DNA from: Prorocentrum cordatum
Lineage: Eukaryota > Sar > Dinophyceae > Prorocentrales > Prorocentraceae
Assembly (NCBI GenBank): GCA_963575745.1
Contig: CAUYUJ010021654.1
Span: forward strand, 62,001-126,000
DNA length: 64,000 bases
Direction: 5' to 3'
The translations under genes were made by a program, and so were the position numbers. This document shows, piece after piece, positions 44,146 to 54,650 of this stretch. Below the pieces are notes generated by a model, which searched no databases, was not told the origin of the DNA, and was given only the letters and a program-made list of their open reading frames with translations. How positions within the stretch are numbered: position 1 is the first letter of the stretch; the number at the start of each line of letters is the position of its first letter.

Positions 44146-44654
44146 CTCCCCCGGAGGAGTCCTGAGGAGGAGGAGGAAGAGCAGCTCCGATCCAAGGGGG
44201 GCCGACCACGACTTGTCCGCGAGGTCGGCCATCCTCACGAACGACCAGCCCGTCGCGTTGTACCGCCGCGCGCGGGGGCCCACGCCGGCGGCGTCCTGCC
44301 GCGGCCCCCACATGTTGCCCGCCTCCTGCTCCGTCACCCCCGGAGTCCACCCTCCTCCTCCCTCCCTTTGCCTCCCTCCCCCATCCCTCCTCCTCCCGCC
44401 CACCTTCCTCCTCCATCCTCTCCCTCTCCACCATCCTTTCTCCACCCTCCCTCCTCCTACATCCTCCGTCCCTCCCTCCGTCCCTCCTTCGCCCTCCCTG
44501 CAGTCAATGGGCTCCTGTTGGTCGTGAAATTCGAACGAGCATAATAAGCCGGGCTGAAACATGCTTCAACGTTTGGTTCTCAACCTCATTGCATTCGCGG
44601 CCGCTTTGGCTCCAGTGGCGCGCTCCCAGAGCGCGCCGTGGCGTGGGCGGATGC

Positions 44655-44890
44655 CAACTGTGGACCGACGACCGACGACCGAGACGGCTACGACCGACGA
44701 CGACGACCGACCGACCGACGCTCGACGACCGGACCGACCGACCGACCGACCGACCGAGAAGACGACGACCGACGACGACCGATTGACCGATCAACCGACC
44801 GACCGAGACGACAAGCGATCACGTTCGGACCGACCGGACGACCGACCAGGAAGGCAACGACCGACGACGACAGACCCACAGACCGACTGA
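44655..44890 (+). repeat. (CGAC)n / CGACGAC array
   Basis: CGACCGACCGAC and CGACGACGACC units. Confidence 0.95.
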
Positions 44891-44960
44891 CCGACAGACG
44901 AATGCGCGGACTGACCTGGCTTGGGAGCGAGGCGCGGATACAACGCTGGGACCCACGTCC

Positions 44961-45138
44961 CCCAGCCGTACACGGCGTGAGTTCCAGCCATGCACGTTTA
45001 CCCAGCGCGAGCGTTCCAGCCGCACACGGCGTGGAATCCAGCGATGCACTTTTGCCGAGCGCGAGCGTTCCGGCCGCGCATGGCGCGGGCTCCAGCTACG
45101 AATGTTTACCGAGCGCAAGCAGTCCAGCCGCGCACGGC
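44961..45138 (+). repeat. 54-bp tandem repeat, 3.3 copies
   Basis: CCAGCCG-ACACGGCGTG starts units at exact 54-bp steps. One frame gives an 18-residue repeat (LPSASVPAAHG...). The spacing is a multiple of three, but flanking frames are low-complexity. Confidence 0.85.
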
Positions 45139-45414
45139 AGACTCTCACTAGCAGATTACTCCACTGACTGTAATTACCTCGCTCCCTCCTGCTTTCTCCC
45201 TCCCTCCCTGATCCTCCCTCTCTCCCCCCTCTTGCTCCGCCCTCCGCTCTGTGCTCGCAGCATTCCGCGCGCTCATTTGACCGATGCGGATCGGCACTCG
45301 CAGAAGCCCGCAAGCCCGTTTGATCGACGAGCGGAACAGTGGCAACACAATGATGGAGCAGAAACTCCACATCCTTCTATGTGTCCGCCTCCTTATCTTC
45401 CTGCTGGATCCGCG

Positions 45415-45560
45415 ACCCTCCTCCTGCTCCTCCTCCTCCTCCTCCTCGCTCCCTCTCCTCGTCCTCCTCCTCCTCCTCCTCCTCCTCGCTCCTCGTCCTC
45501 GTCCTCCTCCTCCTCCTCCTCCTCCTCTGCCCCTCCCTCCCCACCCCTTCCCCTCCTCCA
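45415..45560 (+). repeat. (CTC)n array
   Basis: CTCCTC and CTCGTC units. Confidence 0.9.
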
Positions 45561-45599
45561 CCGCTAGACCCCCGCCCGCCTCTCCTGGCCTCCTCTAGA

Positions 45600-45768
45600 A
45601 AGGTGCCCAGGGGCACACACAAGAAATATGCACACACACACACACACAGCAAGACTACCCACATGTTCTATCACACTTTCTTGGTTCTCGCATTTCCCAC
45701 CACCTCCGATATTTTCCCATTTTCCTGGGGATCGGCGATGGCTTTTCCCGTGCCTTTCCCCCTCCTGA
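45600..45768 (+). mobile_element. Short element E1, divergent copy 4
   Basis: 'GGGGCACACACAAGAAATATGC', 'TTCTCGCATTTCCCACC', 'ATATTTTCCCATTTTCC' and 'CCCCCTCCTGATC' follow the E1 order with many changes. Confidence 0.6.
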
Positions 45769-45785
45769 TCGTCCTCCCGCTCCCC

Positions 45786-46020
45786 TTGAGCAGGGACCGC
45801 CCGTCCCGGCATTCGTATAGTCCTACCACGCAATGTTCTTAGAACCCAAAACTGCTCTTAGAACAACAACCATGTTCTTAGAACATGAGCCCGATGTGTT
45901 AAAACAGGACGCTCCCAGCCAGAAATGCTCTGAGAACACTTCGTTTGGGAACCACAATAGGTTCTTAGAACATTGTTTTTCGTAGGGCTGTAGGCGAGCC
46001 AGGACGCTTCGCCACTGTTG
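45786..46020 (+). mobile_element. Short element E7, copy 3
   Basis: Three perfect or near-perfect GTTCTTAGAAC palindromes. Ends as in copy 2. It directly precedes E8. Confidence 0.8.
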
Positions 46021-46239
46021 GGCGCCCGAACTATCCGGGGTAACTCGGGTCCGGGGTAAGTCGGGCTTGGATTCCCGAAAAACGAACCCGAGTTAGCCCT
46101 GACCCGAGTTACCCCTGATGATGTGGGGCTCTGGACGCCCGAATTATCCGGGGTAACTCGGGTCCGGGGTAACTCGGGTTCGGATTCCCGAAAAACGAAC
46201 CCGAGTTAGCCCTGACCCGAGTTACCCCTGATAATTCGG
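46021..46239 (+). mobile_element. Palindromic element E8, third locus
   Basis: Two full units of about 112 bp. Confidence 0.85.
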
Positions 46240-46310
46240 GGCTCTGACAGGCCGCCCTGGAAGGGGACCTGCCAAACCAGAACGCCGGCCCGCCCGAGCC
46301 AACTGCGGCC

Positions 46311-46595
46311 GTGGGCCGAGGCACACGGTCCGCTGCGGCGCCCTCTCCGGCTGCTCTGGTGGTGCCCTGACTTCCCCCTGCCACGCCGTCCGCTGGAGCG
46401 CCAGCCACCCTTCCCCCTTCCCCAGTCGGGGAGACGTAAGACTCGGGTACGGAGACGTAAGACTCGAGTACGGGCCGAAGCACGCTTCGCTGCTGCGCTC
46501 TCTCCAGCTGGTCCGGTAGTGCCCGGACTCCCCCTGCCACGCCGTCCGCTGGCGCGCCAGTCACCCTTCCCCCTTCCCCAGTCGGGGACACGTAA
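46311..46595 (+). repeat. ~145-bp tandem duplication
   Basis: 'CCCCCTGCCACGCCGTCCGC' and 'CACCCTTCCCCCTTCCCCAG' recur at 46374/46531 and 46407/46562. Each unit ends in an E6-like GTCGGGGA-ACGTAAGA end. Confidence 0.8.
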
Positions 46596-46757
46596 GAGTG
46601 ACCCTGGGTAAGAGTGACCTTTGGTGCTCGGCTCTTGGGGGGCCGCGGGGAGGCCAAATCCAGTCGCGCTCGCCGCTGCTACCGCTTCGCGATGGGCCAT
46701 CTGGGGGCCCATCTGTGCCCGCACCAAAGGTCACTCCGGCGAAGGGTCATTCTTACG
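46590..46757 (+). mobile_element. Short element E16, copy 3, clear inverted ends
   Basis: ACGTAAGAGTGACC at the left, GGTCATTCTTACG at the right; a nested inner pair GACCTTTGGTGC / GCACCAAAGGTC. Confidence 0.8.
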
Positions 46758-46771
46758 TCTAGTCGACCCAG

Positions 46772-46976
46772 TCGGGGAGACGTAAGGCTCGGGTACGGGG
46801 AACTCGGGTTGGCCCGACGGGGCCATCACAAGAACGACGAGACCCCATCTGGAAGTCGACGCGAACTCCCGCTGCAAGCATCCCACGAAGACCGGACCGC
46901 ACAAATCCAGGACGCGCTCGTAAAAAATAGTCGGCTACCCCAAGTCCCGGCTTTCTCGAGTCTTACGTTTCCCCGA
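46772..46976 (+). mobile_element. Short element E6, copy 2
   Basis: Same ends and interior as 11840-12044. It lies just downstream of the secretory ORF. Confidence 0.8.
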
Positions 46977-47021
46977 CTTTTCTGCGCGGACGCGGCCCGA
47001 ACGTATCATCACGGGCTTCCC

Positions 47022-47960
47022 CTACGCGATCCCCGCTGCGTTGGGCATCGCCGCCTGCCGCGTCAAGGTCCTCTCGTCCAGGCACTCTGGCGCCGTCAGC
47101 TCCCCCGCGTCGTTGTACAGGCGCAGGCCAATGGCCACGCGGATGATCTTGTCCAACGAGCTTGTGGATCGAAAGGGGTTCCATGTGGTACCCAAGGCCA
47201 GCTGCTCCTTCAGCCCGTCAAGAGTCTTCGTCCGCTGGGCATGAACAGGGTAACTTTTGATATTATCCCTCGAAAGGGGCCACGTCCCAGGTACATATTT
47301 GAACTTCGTGACGTACTTCACATACGTTTCATCAGACGCCAATGCCGCACCATCTGCCATATCATTCCACGAAGTTTGTATGGCACTAATGTAACGATCA
47401 CACGTGTCTGGGTGTGCAGACACATAGGCTAGCACTGCAAGGAATGTTTCCATGCACAACAACCAATTAATGGCGTGAGGGACAGGCAAACTTCCGGCTT
47501 GCGCTGCGGGGCAGATTACCTTTTCCCACACGCGCAACAACCGATTTGCGATATCAATGCGCATGAACTCTGCGCAAACACCCTTACGTTGGATGGCGAT
47601 TTCCTTGTGTTTGATCCAGATTCTGATACCCTTGGATATGATTGTCCCCCCAACGCCTGCAATGGAAAATAGCTCTCCGCCCCCATAGGCGACGACATAC
47701 GCGTTTCTCGCGGCTCCGGCTGAGGCTGAGGCCATCTTTATCTGCTTAAGCGTTGGCTCTCGTGTGAGAGACCTGTTCTGCACATGGGTAGCTTCCTGGC
47801 CCGATGCAGTCGAATGGTCATCGTCTTGGCTCCCAGTCTGACTCTGCAAACCCACTTCGTCGACAAACTCTCCCTGCCGCGCCGCGGCGACTGGGGCCGT
47901 GCACGCACCGAGGAGCAGCAGCACAGGCAATCCACGAATCGCCATCGCTTCGCGCACCAC
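47022..47960 (-). CDS. Secretory-type protein of unknown function
   Basis: The single open frame is 312 codons long. The better start is probably Met6 (47945), which gives a classic signal peptide (MAIRGLPVLLLLGACTAPVA, cleavage near residue 27). Residues 28-75 are acidic and Ser/Thr/Gln-rich, with an NRS glycosylation site at 62. Residues 88-110 are hydrophobic and glycine-rich (YVVAYGGG...) and could be a membrane segment. The rest looks globular and alpha-helical, with five cysteines (129, 150, 169, 187, 293) and many tryptophans. Unlike almost every other frame here, its composition is balanced and the DNA has lower GC than its flanks. I do not recognise a family. It may be one exon of a longer gene or a retrocopy. 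E6 lies 46 bp beyond its stop and E3 about 100 bp upstream of its start. Confidence 0.6.
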   Translation of the reverse strand: MVREAMAIRGLPVLLLLGACTAPVAAARQGEFVDEVGLQSQTGSQDDDHSTASGQEATHVQNRSLTREPTLKQIKMASASAGAARNAYVVAYGGGELFSIAGVGGTIISKGIRIWIKHKEIAIQRKGVCAEFMRIDIANRLLRVWEKVICPAAQAGSLPVPHAINWLLCMETFLAVLAYVSAHPDTCDRYISAIQTSWNDMADGAALASDETYVKYVTKFKYVPGTWPLSRDNIKSYPVHAQRTKTLDGLKEQLALGTTWNPFRSTSSLDKIIRVAIGLRLYNDAGELTAPECLDERTLTRQAAMPNAAGIA

Positions 47961-48062
47961 CTCTGTGCGCCGAGGGGCGCCTTTCTTGTGCGAGAACGGC
48001 TAGGAGCAGCCCAGGCGGCCTCAACGCGATGCCTGAGCAGCTCGAACCAAAATTGACGAGGG

Positions 48063-48228
48063 TAGGGGGCAACACACACCTACCTCGCTTTTGACCACCC
48101 TCGCTTCCAACAGATACCAAGCGATGCCAAACTGCGGCCTGTACTGGTCAGGCCTCTTGACGAGGAGGCGCGTGGTATGACTTGGCTTTGCCTGGAAGCG
48201 AAAGCGGGGTAGGTAATTCACGCTCTGA
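48063..48228 (+). mobile_element. Short element E3, copy 2
   Basis: GAGGG occurs on both sides (48058-48062 and 48229-48233). About 93% identical by eye to 35742-35901. Confidence 0.85.
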
Positions 48229-48429
48229 GAGGGACAGGAGGTGGAAGGATGGGGGGACGTTTGGCGGGGACCAGCTCCAGGGGACCGGCCTGTAGATCGG
48301 GGATGGGCCCCGAGAGCGACTTCGCACGCTCCTGGGCGGCGCGGGCTACCAGGCCCCGATCGGCGACTAATGGGCGATCGGGGGTAACCAACCTATCCCC
48401 CCATGACGTCGCCGCCGAGTCGTCTGGCT

Positions 48430-48560
48430 TTCGGATCACACCTCGGGTTCTGGCGGCCGTTCGGGACGGTCCGAGCACCCCAGGGCCCAGGATGCCCCTC
48501 GGCGAGGCGCAACTGCTTGCAGGCATCCCGAGGCTGGGAAACCGACGAGAACCAACGACA
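48430..48560 (+). repeat. Dispersed repeat shared with 50893-51005
   Basis: 'GGCGGCCGTTCGGGACG' and 'GGGAAACCGACGAGAACC' blocks occur in the same order at both places. Confidence 0.65.
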
Positions 48561-48790
48561 CCGCCCGAAAAACAACCGTTGTCCCTGAGAATGGCGACGG
48601 GGTGCGTAGTCCTCCGCTCTCGCGAGACTCGCGGCGAACTGGTTCAGGATGCAGGGCACGTCCCAGGCCATAAATCCGCCAGGCCGCCCCAAGATAGGCC
48701 GAGCCGGCGGGCGTCTGAATTTGGTAGCAAATCAGCTCACATAGAGGGAGGAGTGTCAGCAAAGGGGGGAGGGGGGTGTCGCGAAGGAGG

Positions 48791-48912
48791 GTCAATTAGC
48801 GGACCAGCCCCTCCTCCTTCGCCTCCTCCTCCCCCCTCTCCTCCTCCCCCTTTTCCTCCTCTTCCTCTTCCTCTTCCTCCTCCTCCTCCTCCTCCTCCTC
48901 CTCCTCTTCCTC
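48791..48912 (+). repeat. (CTC)n/(CTT) array
   Basis: CCTCCTCC and CTTCCTCTTCC. Confidence 0.9.
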
Positions 48913-49275
48913 ATGTCCGGTCGGACGAACAGGGGGGGAGAAGCAAACGGGTGGTTAGCCAGGCAGCTCCTGTGGCGAACTCTCCCGGCACCTCCCGGCG
49001 CCGGAGGGCGCCAGTGGCACCGAGGGTGGGCGCCCCGCGGCGGGGCGAGAAACCGGCTGCCGGGAGCAGAGATCGCAGAGTCGTCGTGCTACCATTAAGT
49101 CGGGCCTGTCCCCCCACAGGGGGATTTTCGACGAACCCTACAAACTACCCACCAGATAGTCCAAAAATAGTCCAACAATAGTCTGGGGACCACTTCTTGA
49201 GTATGTTTTGACCTTTTTGGGGGTATTCTTGGGGTATCTTGCATTTTTCGTCGAAGATCCCCCTGCAGGGGGGCC

Positions 49276-49403
49276 TGGCCATCGCTCAGACGTCCAGTTC
49301 CTGTGCTTGCTTCGGTGTCGTGCGTGGGTTTTTCGCCAAATCGTCAAGGATGCTCCTCGATGGTCCTCGCCGAAGGAAAACTGCACACGTCCGAGCGATG
49401 CCA
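49276..49403 (+). mobile_element. Short element E5, copy 3
   Basis: Inverted ends with one change (ATCGCTCAGACGT). Confidence 0.85.
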
Positions 49404-49603
49404 AGCCACTGCGTCTGTTTGCGCCGCCTTCCAGCCGGCCGAAAGAGAAGCGGTGGTTGTGGCCATTTCCCTGGTGCCAAGCTCAACGAGGCCGAAAAAG
49501 AGGCGGTGGTTGTGGGACTACTGTTTGAGCATGTGTTGACCTTTTGGGTTGTATTTTTTGGGGTACTTTTAATGTTCGTCGAAGATCCCCCTGCAGGAAG
49601 GGC

Positions 49604-49807
49604 AGGCCATCGCTCGGACGTCCAGTTCCTGTGCTTTTTGTTTCGGTGTCGTGTGTGGGTTCTTCGCCAAATCGTCAAGGATGCTCCTCGATGCAGAGGA
49701 AAAAGAACTATGCACATACACCGATCCTGGGTCAAGGATGGGCCTTGCCAGGATCGGTGCATGTGCATAGTTCTCTTCGCCCGACGATGGCCCTCGCCGA
49801 GCGACGC
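49604..49807 (+). mobile_element. Short element E5, copy 4, interrupted by a hairpin insert
   Basis: E5 sequence is broken after 'TGCTCCTCGATG' and resumes at 'GATGGCCCTCGCCGAGCGA'. The insert is a hairpin: arms 49704-49730 and 49747-49774 (AACTATGCACAT... / ATGTGCATAGTT) and a 16-bp loop. Confidence 0.8.
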
Positions 49808-50100
49808 CGAGGGGGGCAGGCCCGACAGAACGCCACCCGACGGGCACGAATTGGGAGGCCCTCCCGGCCACGGCGCGCCCCGGCCGCGCGCAGCTCCCAC
49901 GACCACCTGCCGTCCGCAGCACGGCCCGGCCGTCGGAGCCCCTCCAGAGCCCAGGCCTGGCCCCCTACAGGGGGATTTTCGACGAAAAATATAAACATAC
50001 CCTCAAAAATAGCCAAACTATAATCAACAAAGAGCCCAGGCAGGCCCTTATTATATGCCAGCGCCTGGACTGGCGGGACGGGACAATGACCACAGCCACC

Positions 50101-50237
50101 TGGCCATCGCTCGGACGTCCATTCCCTGTGTTTTTGTTCCAGTTTCGTGCGTGTTTTTTTGTTTTTTTGCCAAATGATCAAGGATGTTCCTGGATGGTCC
50201 TCGCCGAAGGAAAAATCCACACGTCCGAGCGATGCCA
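50101..50237 (+). mobile_element. Short element E5, copy 5
   Basis: Complete copy, TGGCCATCGCTCGGACGTCC to ACGTCCGAGCGATGCC. Confidence 0.85.
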
Positions 50238-50242
50238 ACCCA

Positions 50243-50393
50243 CTGCGTCTTGTTTGCGCCGCCTTCCAGCCGGCCGAAGAAGAGGCGGTGGTTGTGGCCA
50301 TCTCCCTGGAGCCGAGCTCAACGAAGATGACCACAACCACTGCCTTGTTGCTGCGGGCTGGAAGGCGGCATCAAAAGAGAAGCAGTGGCTGTG
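50243..50393. repeat. Palindromic repeat with ~58-bp arms
   Basis: CCACTGCGTCTTGTTTGCGC and GAGGCGGTGGTTGTGG on the left pair with CCACAACCACTGCC and GAAGCAGTGG on the right. Confidence 0.75.
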
Positions 50394-50544
50394 GTCGTTT
50401 TCGCGCCCCGTATGACTACACTCCGGATTCCACCATACGAGGGAGGTGGTCTGATATTTGGGGGAGGTGGTCTGATATTTGGGGGGGTGGGGTCTGATTG
50501 GAGCTGTCTTGGAGAGTTGGGACCCCCTCCCTTTGATAACGAAC

Positions 50545-50655
50545 TCGGGAGTCTCTGAAGAGTGTCTGAAGCCTTCCCGAGGGCAACAGAAACCTCTCAG
50601 AAGGCCGGAGGCCTGCTGAGAAGCCCCGCCGCCTTCTGAGGAGGCCTTCTCCTAC
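50545..50655 (+). mobile_element. Short element E11, copy 3
   Basis: CTCTCAGAAGGCCGGAGGC and CTGAGAAGCCCCGCCGCC. Confidence 0.55.
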
Positions 50656-50704
50656 TCACTTTGCCCCCCAGGCGCACCGCCGAATTTGCATGTTGGGTCA
50701 AATA

Positions 50705-50877
50705 GTCGGGGCGCTGACCTAAGGAACCCTAAATAAGGAACGAGGCCCCTTTTCCCCCTATCGAAAACATAAGGAACAAGTTAAACTTCGATTTCGCATC
50801 GAAAACATAAGGAAAACCTGAGGCAAGCTGTGAAACAATCAAGGAACACCGAGCCCCTCCCCAACGAAAAGGGTTCC
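50705..50877 (+). repeat. Dispersed repeat E14, copy 1
   Basis: 'GACCTAAGGAACCCTAAA' to 'CCCAACGAAAAGGGTTCC'; second copy at 51358-51515. Confidence 0.85.
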
Positions 50878-51008
50878 TTCTTCAGCGCCTCGACTGTAAC
50901 TCGGGTCTCCGGCGGCCGTTCGGGACGATGCGGGCACCCCGAACACGCCCTCACCCAGGCGCAGCCGCTGGAACGCACCCAGAGACTGGAAAACCACCGA
51001 GAACCGAC

Positions 51009-51169
51009 TGGAGAGGCCCTGGGACACACAAATAAATACACACAAATAGAAGGATTCCCTATATTTTCCCATGTTGTCTGGGTTTCTGTCTTCCCCCCCA
51101 CTGCCCATATTGTTCTACATTTCTGGGGAGTCGACGATTAATTGTGTCTGTGTGTTTTTTCTCCTCCTG
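51009..51169 (+). mobile_element. Short element E1, copy 5
   Basis: ACCGAC flanks both ends (51003-51008 and 51170-51175). Confidence 0.85.
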
Positions 51170-51357
51170 ACCGACGACAACGCCCGACGACCTCGAACTT
51201 CGAGCCCGCAACTTCTCCCCCCCGAGGCGCGCCGCCGAGTGCCAGCGCACTCGCTGCAGGCCATTCCCCCCTTCCCCTCTCGACAGGGGGAGGCGGCCGC
51301 CCTGGCCTAGAATGAGGTCGTAACCCCATCCACGTTATTACGGAATCTGAAATACAG

Positions 51358-51515
51358 CCGGGGCGTTGACCTAAGGAACCCTAAAGAAGGAACGAGGCCC
51401 CTTTATCATCCATAAGTTATAAACTTCGGCTTCCCATCGAAAGCCTAATCAAAACCTTGGACAAGCTGCGAAACAATCAAGGAACACCGAGCCCCTCCCC
51501 AACGAAAAGGGTTCC
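51358..51515 (+). repeat. Dispersed repeat E14, copy 2
   Basis: Ends as in copy 1. The last 70 bp are almost identical. Confidence 0.85.
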
Positions 51516-51824
51516 AGGAGAGGGGGAGCGAGGATTCGGAGGGGGAGGCGAGGAGGGATGGGAGATGGACTGAGAGGGGGTGGGAGAGGGGAGGCAGGGG
51601 GGGGGCTGAAGCCTGTTTGTCCCAATGGTTCATGCGCAAAACAGAACAAGACGCTTATATTTCTCATGGCTGGAACCCGCTCAAGACAGACGCCTGATCC
51701 TTCCCTTCTTACCCGAAACAGGGAACGAAGGGGAGCAGATAAAGAAGAGCAGAGCGCGAGAGGGATACATGGATGCAGATCTATACAACTAGACATAGAC
51801 ACATACAAGTATAGAGATGGAAGG

Positions 51825-52060
51825 GAGAAAGAGAGAGAGAGAGAGAGAAAGATAATCAAACACGAAAGAGAGAGAGAGAGAGAGGGAGAGAGAACGCCTT
51901 GGAACTGGGAGGCAGAACTACTGGGAGATACAGAACAGCCATGTGACCGTGCGAGAAATACCCAGTGAGAGAGTATATACATAGAGAGAGAGAGAGAGAG
52001 AGAGAAACAAAACGCACACACACGCAAAAACGAGAGGGAGAGAGAGAGAGAGAGAGAGAA
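51825..52060 (+). repeat. (GA)n tracts with ACAC
   Basis: Pure GA at 51831-51848, 51868-51888, 51979-52005 and 52038-52058. Confidence 0.9.
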
Positions 52061-53152
52061 CAACCAACAGACAATTGTTCGGTGGCAGGGTAAGGGAAAC
52101 CAGCTGCACGCCACCGGAACAGCGCAAAGCAGATGGTATATCTGCTTCGTCACAAGTACGTCACTAAAGGCAGCTTGGTGCACAGCATGCGTGTACAAAC
52201 CTGCTTTGGGCGGGGACGGAGAGAGGAGGGAGAGGTAAAGGAGAGAAGAGCCATGATGGAACATAAGAAGGTAGAGAGGATACTCGCACTCTAGGAACCT
52301 ATGGTCTCAGGGGTTCCCCAGACGAGGCCCTCGGAGGGGCAGTGGCCTCCAGAGGCCTTCAGAAGCCGCCAAAAGCGAAAAACACGCGCAAAAGCAATGG
52401 CTTAGGATGCGGCCCGTGGGAAATCAAATTCAGCACTGGCGCTAGTATAGTCGCGGTCCGGCAAAATCCTGTTAGTTCAGCTGAATACCGCTCTATATGG
52501 TCTAGTATTGTGTTTAGTCTGGGCTAGTCCGGCCAAGTCGCCCAAGAATCATGCTCAATCGCTGTCAATCGTTCTTGCAGAGGGACATTCCTGGAGTTGC
52601 CTCCCAACGTATCGACCCTTCTCTCCCCCCGTCCTCCTCCTTCTCCTCCTCCTCCTCCTCCGATAATACCAGCTGCGGACGCTGGTACCACACCCGTTGT
52701 CCTCCCTCAACCGTTCTTGCGCGCCTCCGGCTACAGCTGCATATGCGTCTCCTTCTCCTCTCCACGTCCTGCTCTTCCTGTCCTCCCTTTGCTCCCCCCC
52801 CCCAAAAAAAAACACCCCCTCCTCATCAATCATCCCACTCGCCTGCCACCTTCCCGTCCCCCGCACAGAACTCGGCTCGCTGCCCTCCCCTCCTCCTGCT
52901 CTTACCCCGCCCGCCACTGCATACGCCCTGCTCCTGGAAACTCCATCAAGCAAGCGCACGGCATCTCTACGTTCGGACGTCCTCATAATCGAATCCCACC
53001 AGCCCTTTAGGGCGTCGGTGGTTTAACGAGTTTCCTCTTCCACTCCTCCTTCTTCCCCTTCGGGGAGGGGTTTACCCCTCCCCCTACCCCCTCCCCACTG
53101 ACCTGGACAGGAGGGGCGGGGAGCGGTCAGAGCGTTCAAACCGGCCTCGCCG
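52061..53152. other. 1.1 kb without a recognised gene
   Basis: C-rich, with short (CTC)n at 52628-52660 and CCCCAAAAAAAA at 52793-52812. Frames of 100-145 codons are Ser/Pro-rich shadows. Confidence 0.4.
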
Positions 53153-53153
53153 A

Positions 53154-53418
53154 GAAGCCAAAATCATTGATGTTACTAACGTGTTGGCCCCATTTTGGCC
53201 TTCTGAGGGGGCAACGCTAATTAAGACTCCCCTCTTCTTTGAAGCCAAAATCATTGATTTTACTAAGGTTTTGGCCCCATGTTGGCCTTCTGAGGGGGCA
53301 GCGCTAATTAAAGTTCCCCTCTTCTTTGAAGCCAAAATCATTGATTTTACTAAGGTTTTGGCCCCATTTTGGCCTTATGAGGGGGCAGCGCTAATTAAAG
53401 CTCCCCTCTTCTTTGATC
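53154..53418 (+). repeat. 87-bp tandem repeat, three copies
   Basis: GAAGCCAAAATCATTGAT starts at 53154, 53241 and 53328. Identity is high. Because 87 is 29 codons, one frame gives a 29-residue repeat (APFWPSEGA...). That frame has no upstream ATG and runs into family G sequence, so I do not call a gene. Confidence 0.9.
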
Positions 53419-53424
53419 GATTTC

Positions 53425-53600
53425 CTCCAAGATGGCCCCAAGAAGCGCCCAGGAGGCACCAAGAGGCCCTAAGATGGCCCCAAGATGGCCCCAAGAGGCC
53501 CCCAGGAGGCTCCCAAGAGGATCCCAAACGGCCCAAAGAGGCCCCCCCGATGCACCCAAGACGCCGAAAAGCCCCTCAGGACGACCCTCTACTCGCCTGG
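53425..53600 (+). repeat. Family G related array
   Basis: GGCCCCAAGAGGC and GGCCCAAAGAGGCCCCC units. Confidence 0.75.
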
Positions 53601-54473
53601 GCGTCGTTTCTGGACGGGCTGGTGGGGATATATTTTTTTGTTACAGCCGCAGGCGGAAGCGCCAGCGGCGGGAGGTCGCGGGCGGGCCACGGCCGCGACT
53701 AAATTGCCTAACGCGCACGGGGCCGCGGATCAGGCGGCGGGGGGCGGCAGCGTCCAGGGCGGCAGAGCCGACGTGCAATCCAGGGAGCCATTACAGCCCC
53801 AGGACGGGCATGCAACGGTGCACCCAACGAGCCTGAGAACAGGCACCGAGGAGACCAAGCGCAGCCAAAATAGCGCGTGAGGCGTTCCCCAAGTCCTGGT
53901 GCGACCAGAAAGGAACGATCCGAGGACGTCGATTAAAAACTGTGGTGGGGATACGCGAAGCGTCTAGAATTTAGCCATCAACCTTAGGCTAAAATGGCAC
54001 CACCAGTCGTGAAACGACCATGACCACCACACCTACAAGAACTGACGCCTATGCTCCTCTTGACAATGATTGCCCCGAGCAACTGACAATGTTGCGGCAA
54101 CGGCAGCAACACCAGGCTGACTCGAAGTTGCGCCCGGCGAGAGAACCCCCACAACCATCAGGTATCGGGCGTCTGAAGGAAAAACACAGCTAAACACATT
54201 CACACATCCACAACTCTCGGAGGTCCGGGCGATGTTAGTGGATCGGCGCTGGCCCCGTTACCCTGGAGCGCGGAGCGCGCAGAAGGCGGCGCCAGAGCCG
54301 CCACCAAGAGAGGCCCAGCGACAGTGTACGTGTACACAGCTAGTTATTCTTCAAACTTCGCCCTCCCAAAATTGAACGGGGGGAGACTGGCTCGGGAGCC
54401 GCGTTTTACATCCGCCTTGGAATCCACTCTGCATCGCTGATGCTCTTCAATAGGCTCCCGATTACGACCAACA
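53601..54473. other. 0.9 kb, no feature supported
   Basis: 'GGATCGGCGCTGGCCCC' and 'GGCGGCGCCAGAG' at 54240-54310 recall the palindrome core at 29.7 kb. Confidence 0.4.
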
Positions 54474-54650
54474 TACTGTCAACCCGTATCACGAGCACGC
54501 ACGATAAGGATGCAAGGGCCTTGGAAGGCCATCTCGAAGCTTTTCGAGCGGGGCGCGGCCAACGAAAGTGGCCAAGGATGGACCGAGGAGGGAAGGATGC
54601 AAGGGTACAGTTGCGAAGGTTACCTATCCTTACCATGCGGGTCGACTGTA
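54474..54650 (+). mobile_element. Short element E18, copy 2
   Basis: TACTGTCAACCCGTAT at the left and ATGCGGGTCGACTGTA at the right are roughly inverted. The interior matches 32341-32504. Confidence 0.7.

Larger units (their letters stand above)
49099..50400 (+). mobile_element. Composite cluster of E4, E5 and a third palindromic repeat
   Basis: Three successive modules each hold an E4 piece (49099-49280, 49502-49606, 49951-50036) followed by E5 (49276-49403, 49604-49807, 50101-50237). 'CGCCGCCTTCCAGCCGGCC' sequence follows after the first and third E5 copies. It looks like segmental duplication of an E4-E5 unit with later losses. Confidence 0.8.

Noticed and set aside
44638-45567. 309-codon frame with an 18-residue repeat
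   Set aside because: Starts in a CGAC simple repeat and ends in CTC triplets; only the 54-bp tandem part is ordered.
53181-53702. Frame with a 29-residue repeat
   Set aside because: The 87-bp unit is a multiple of three, so any frame without stops repeats. It lacks an ATG start and ends in family G array.
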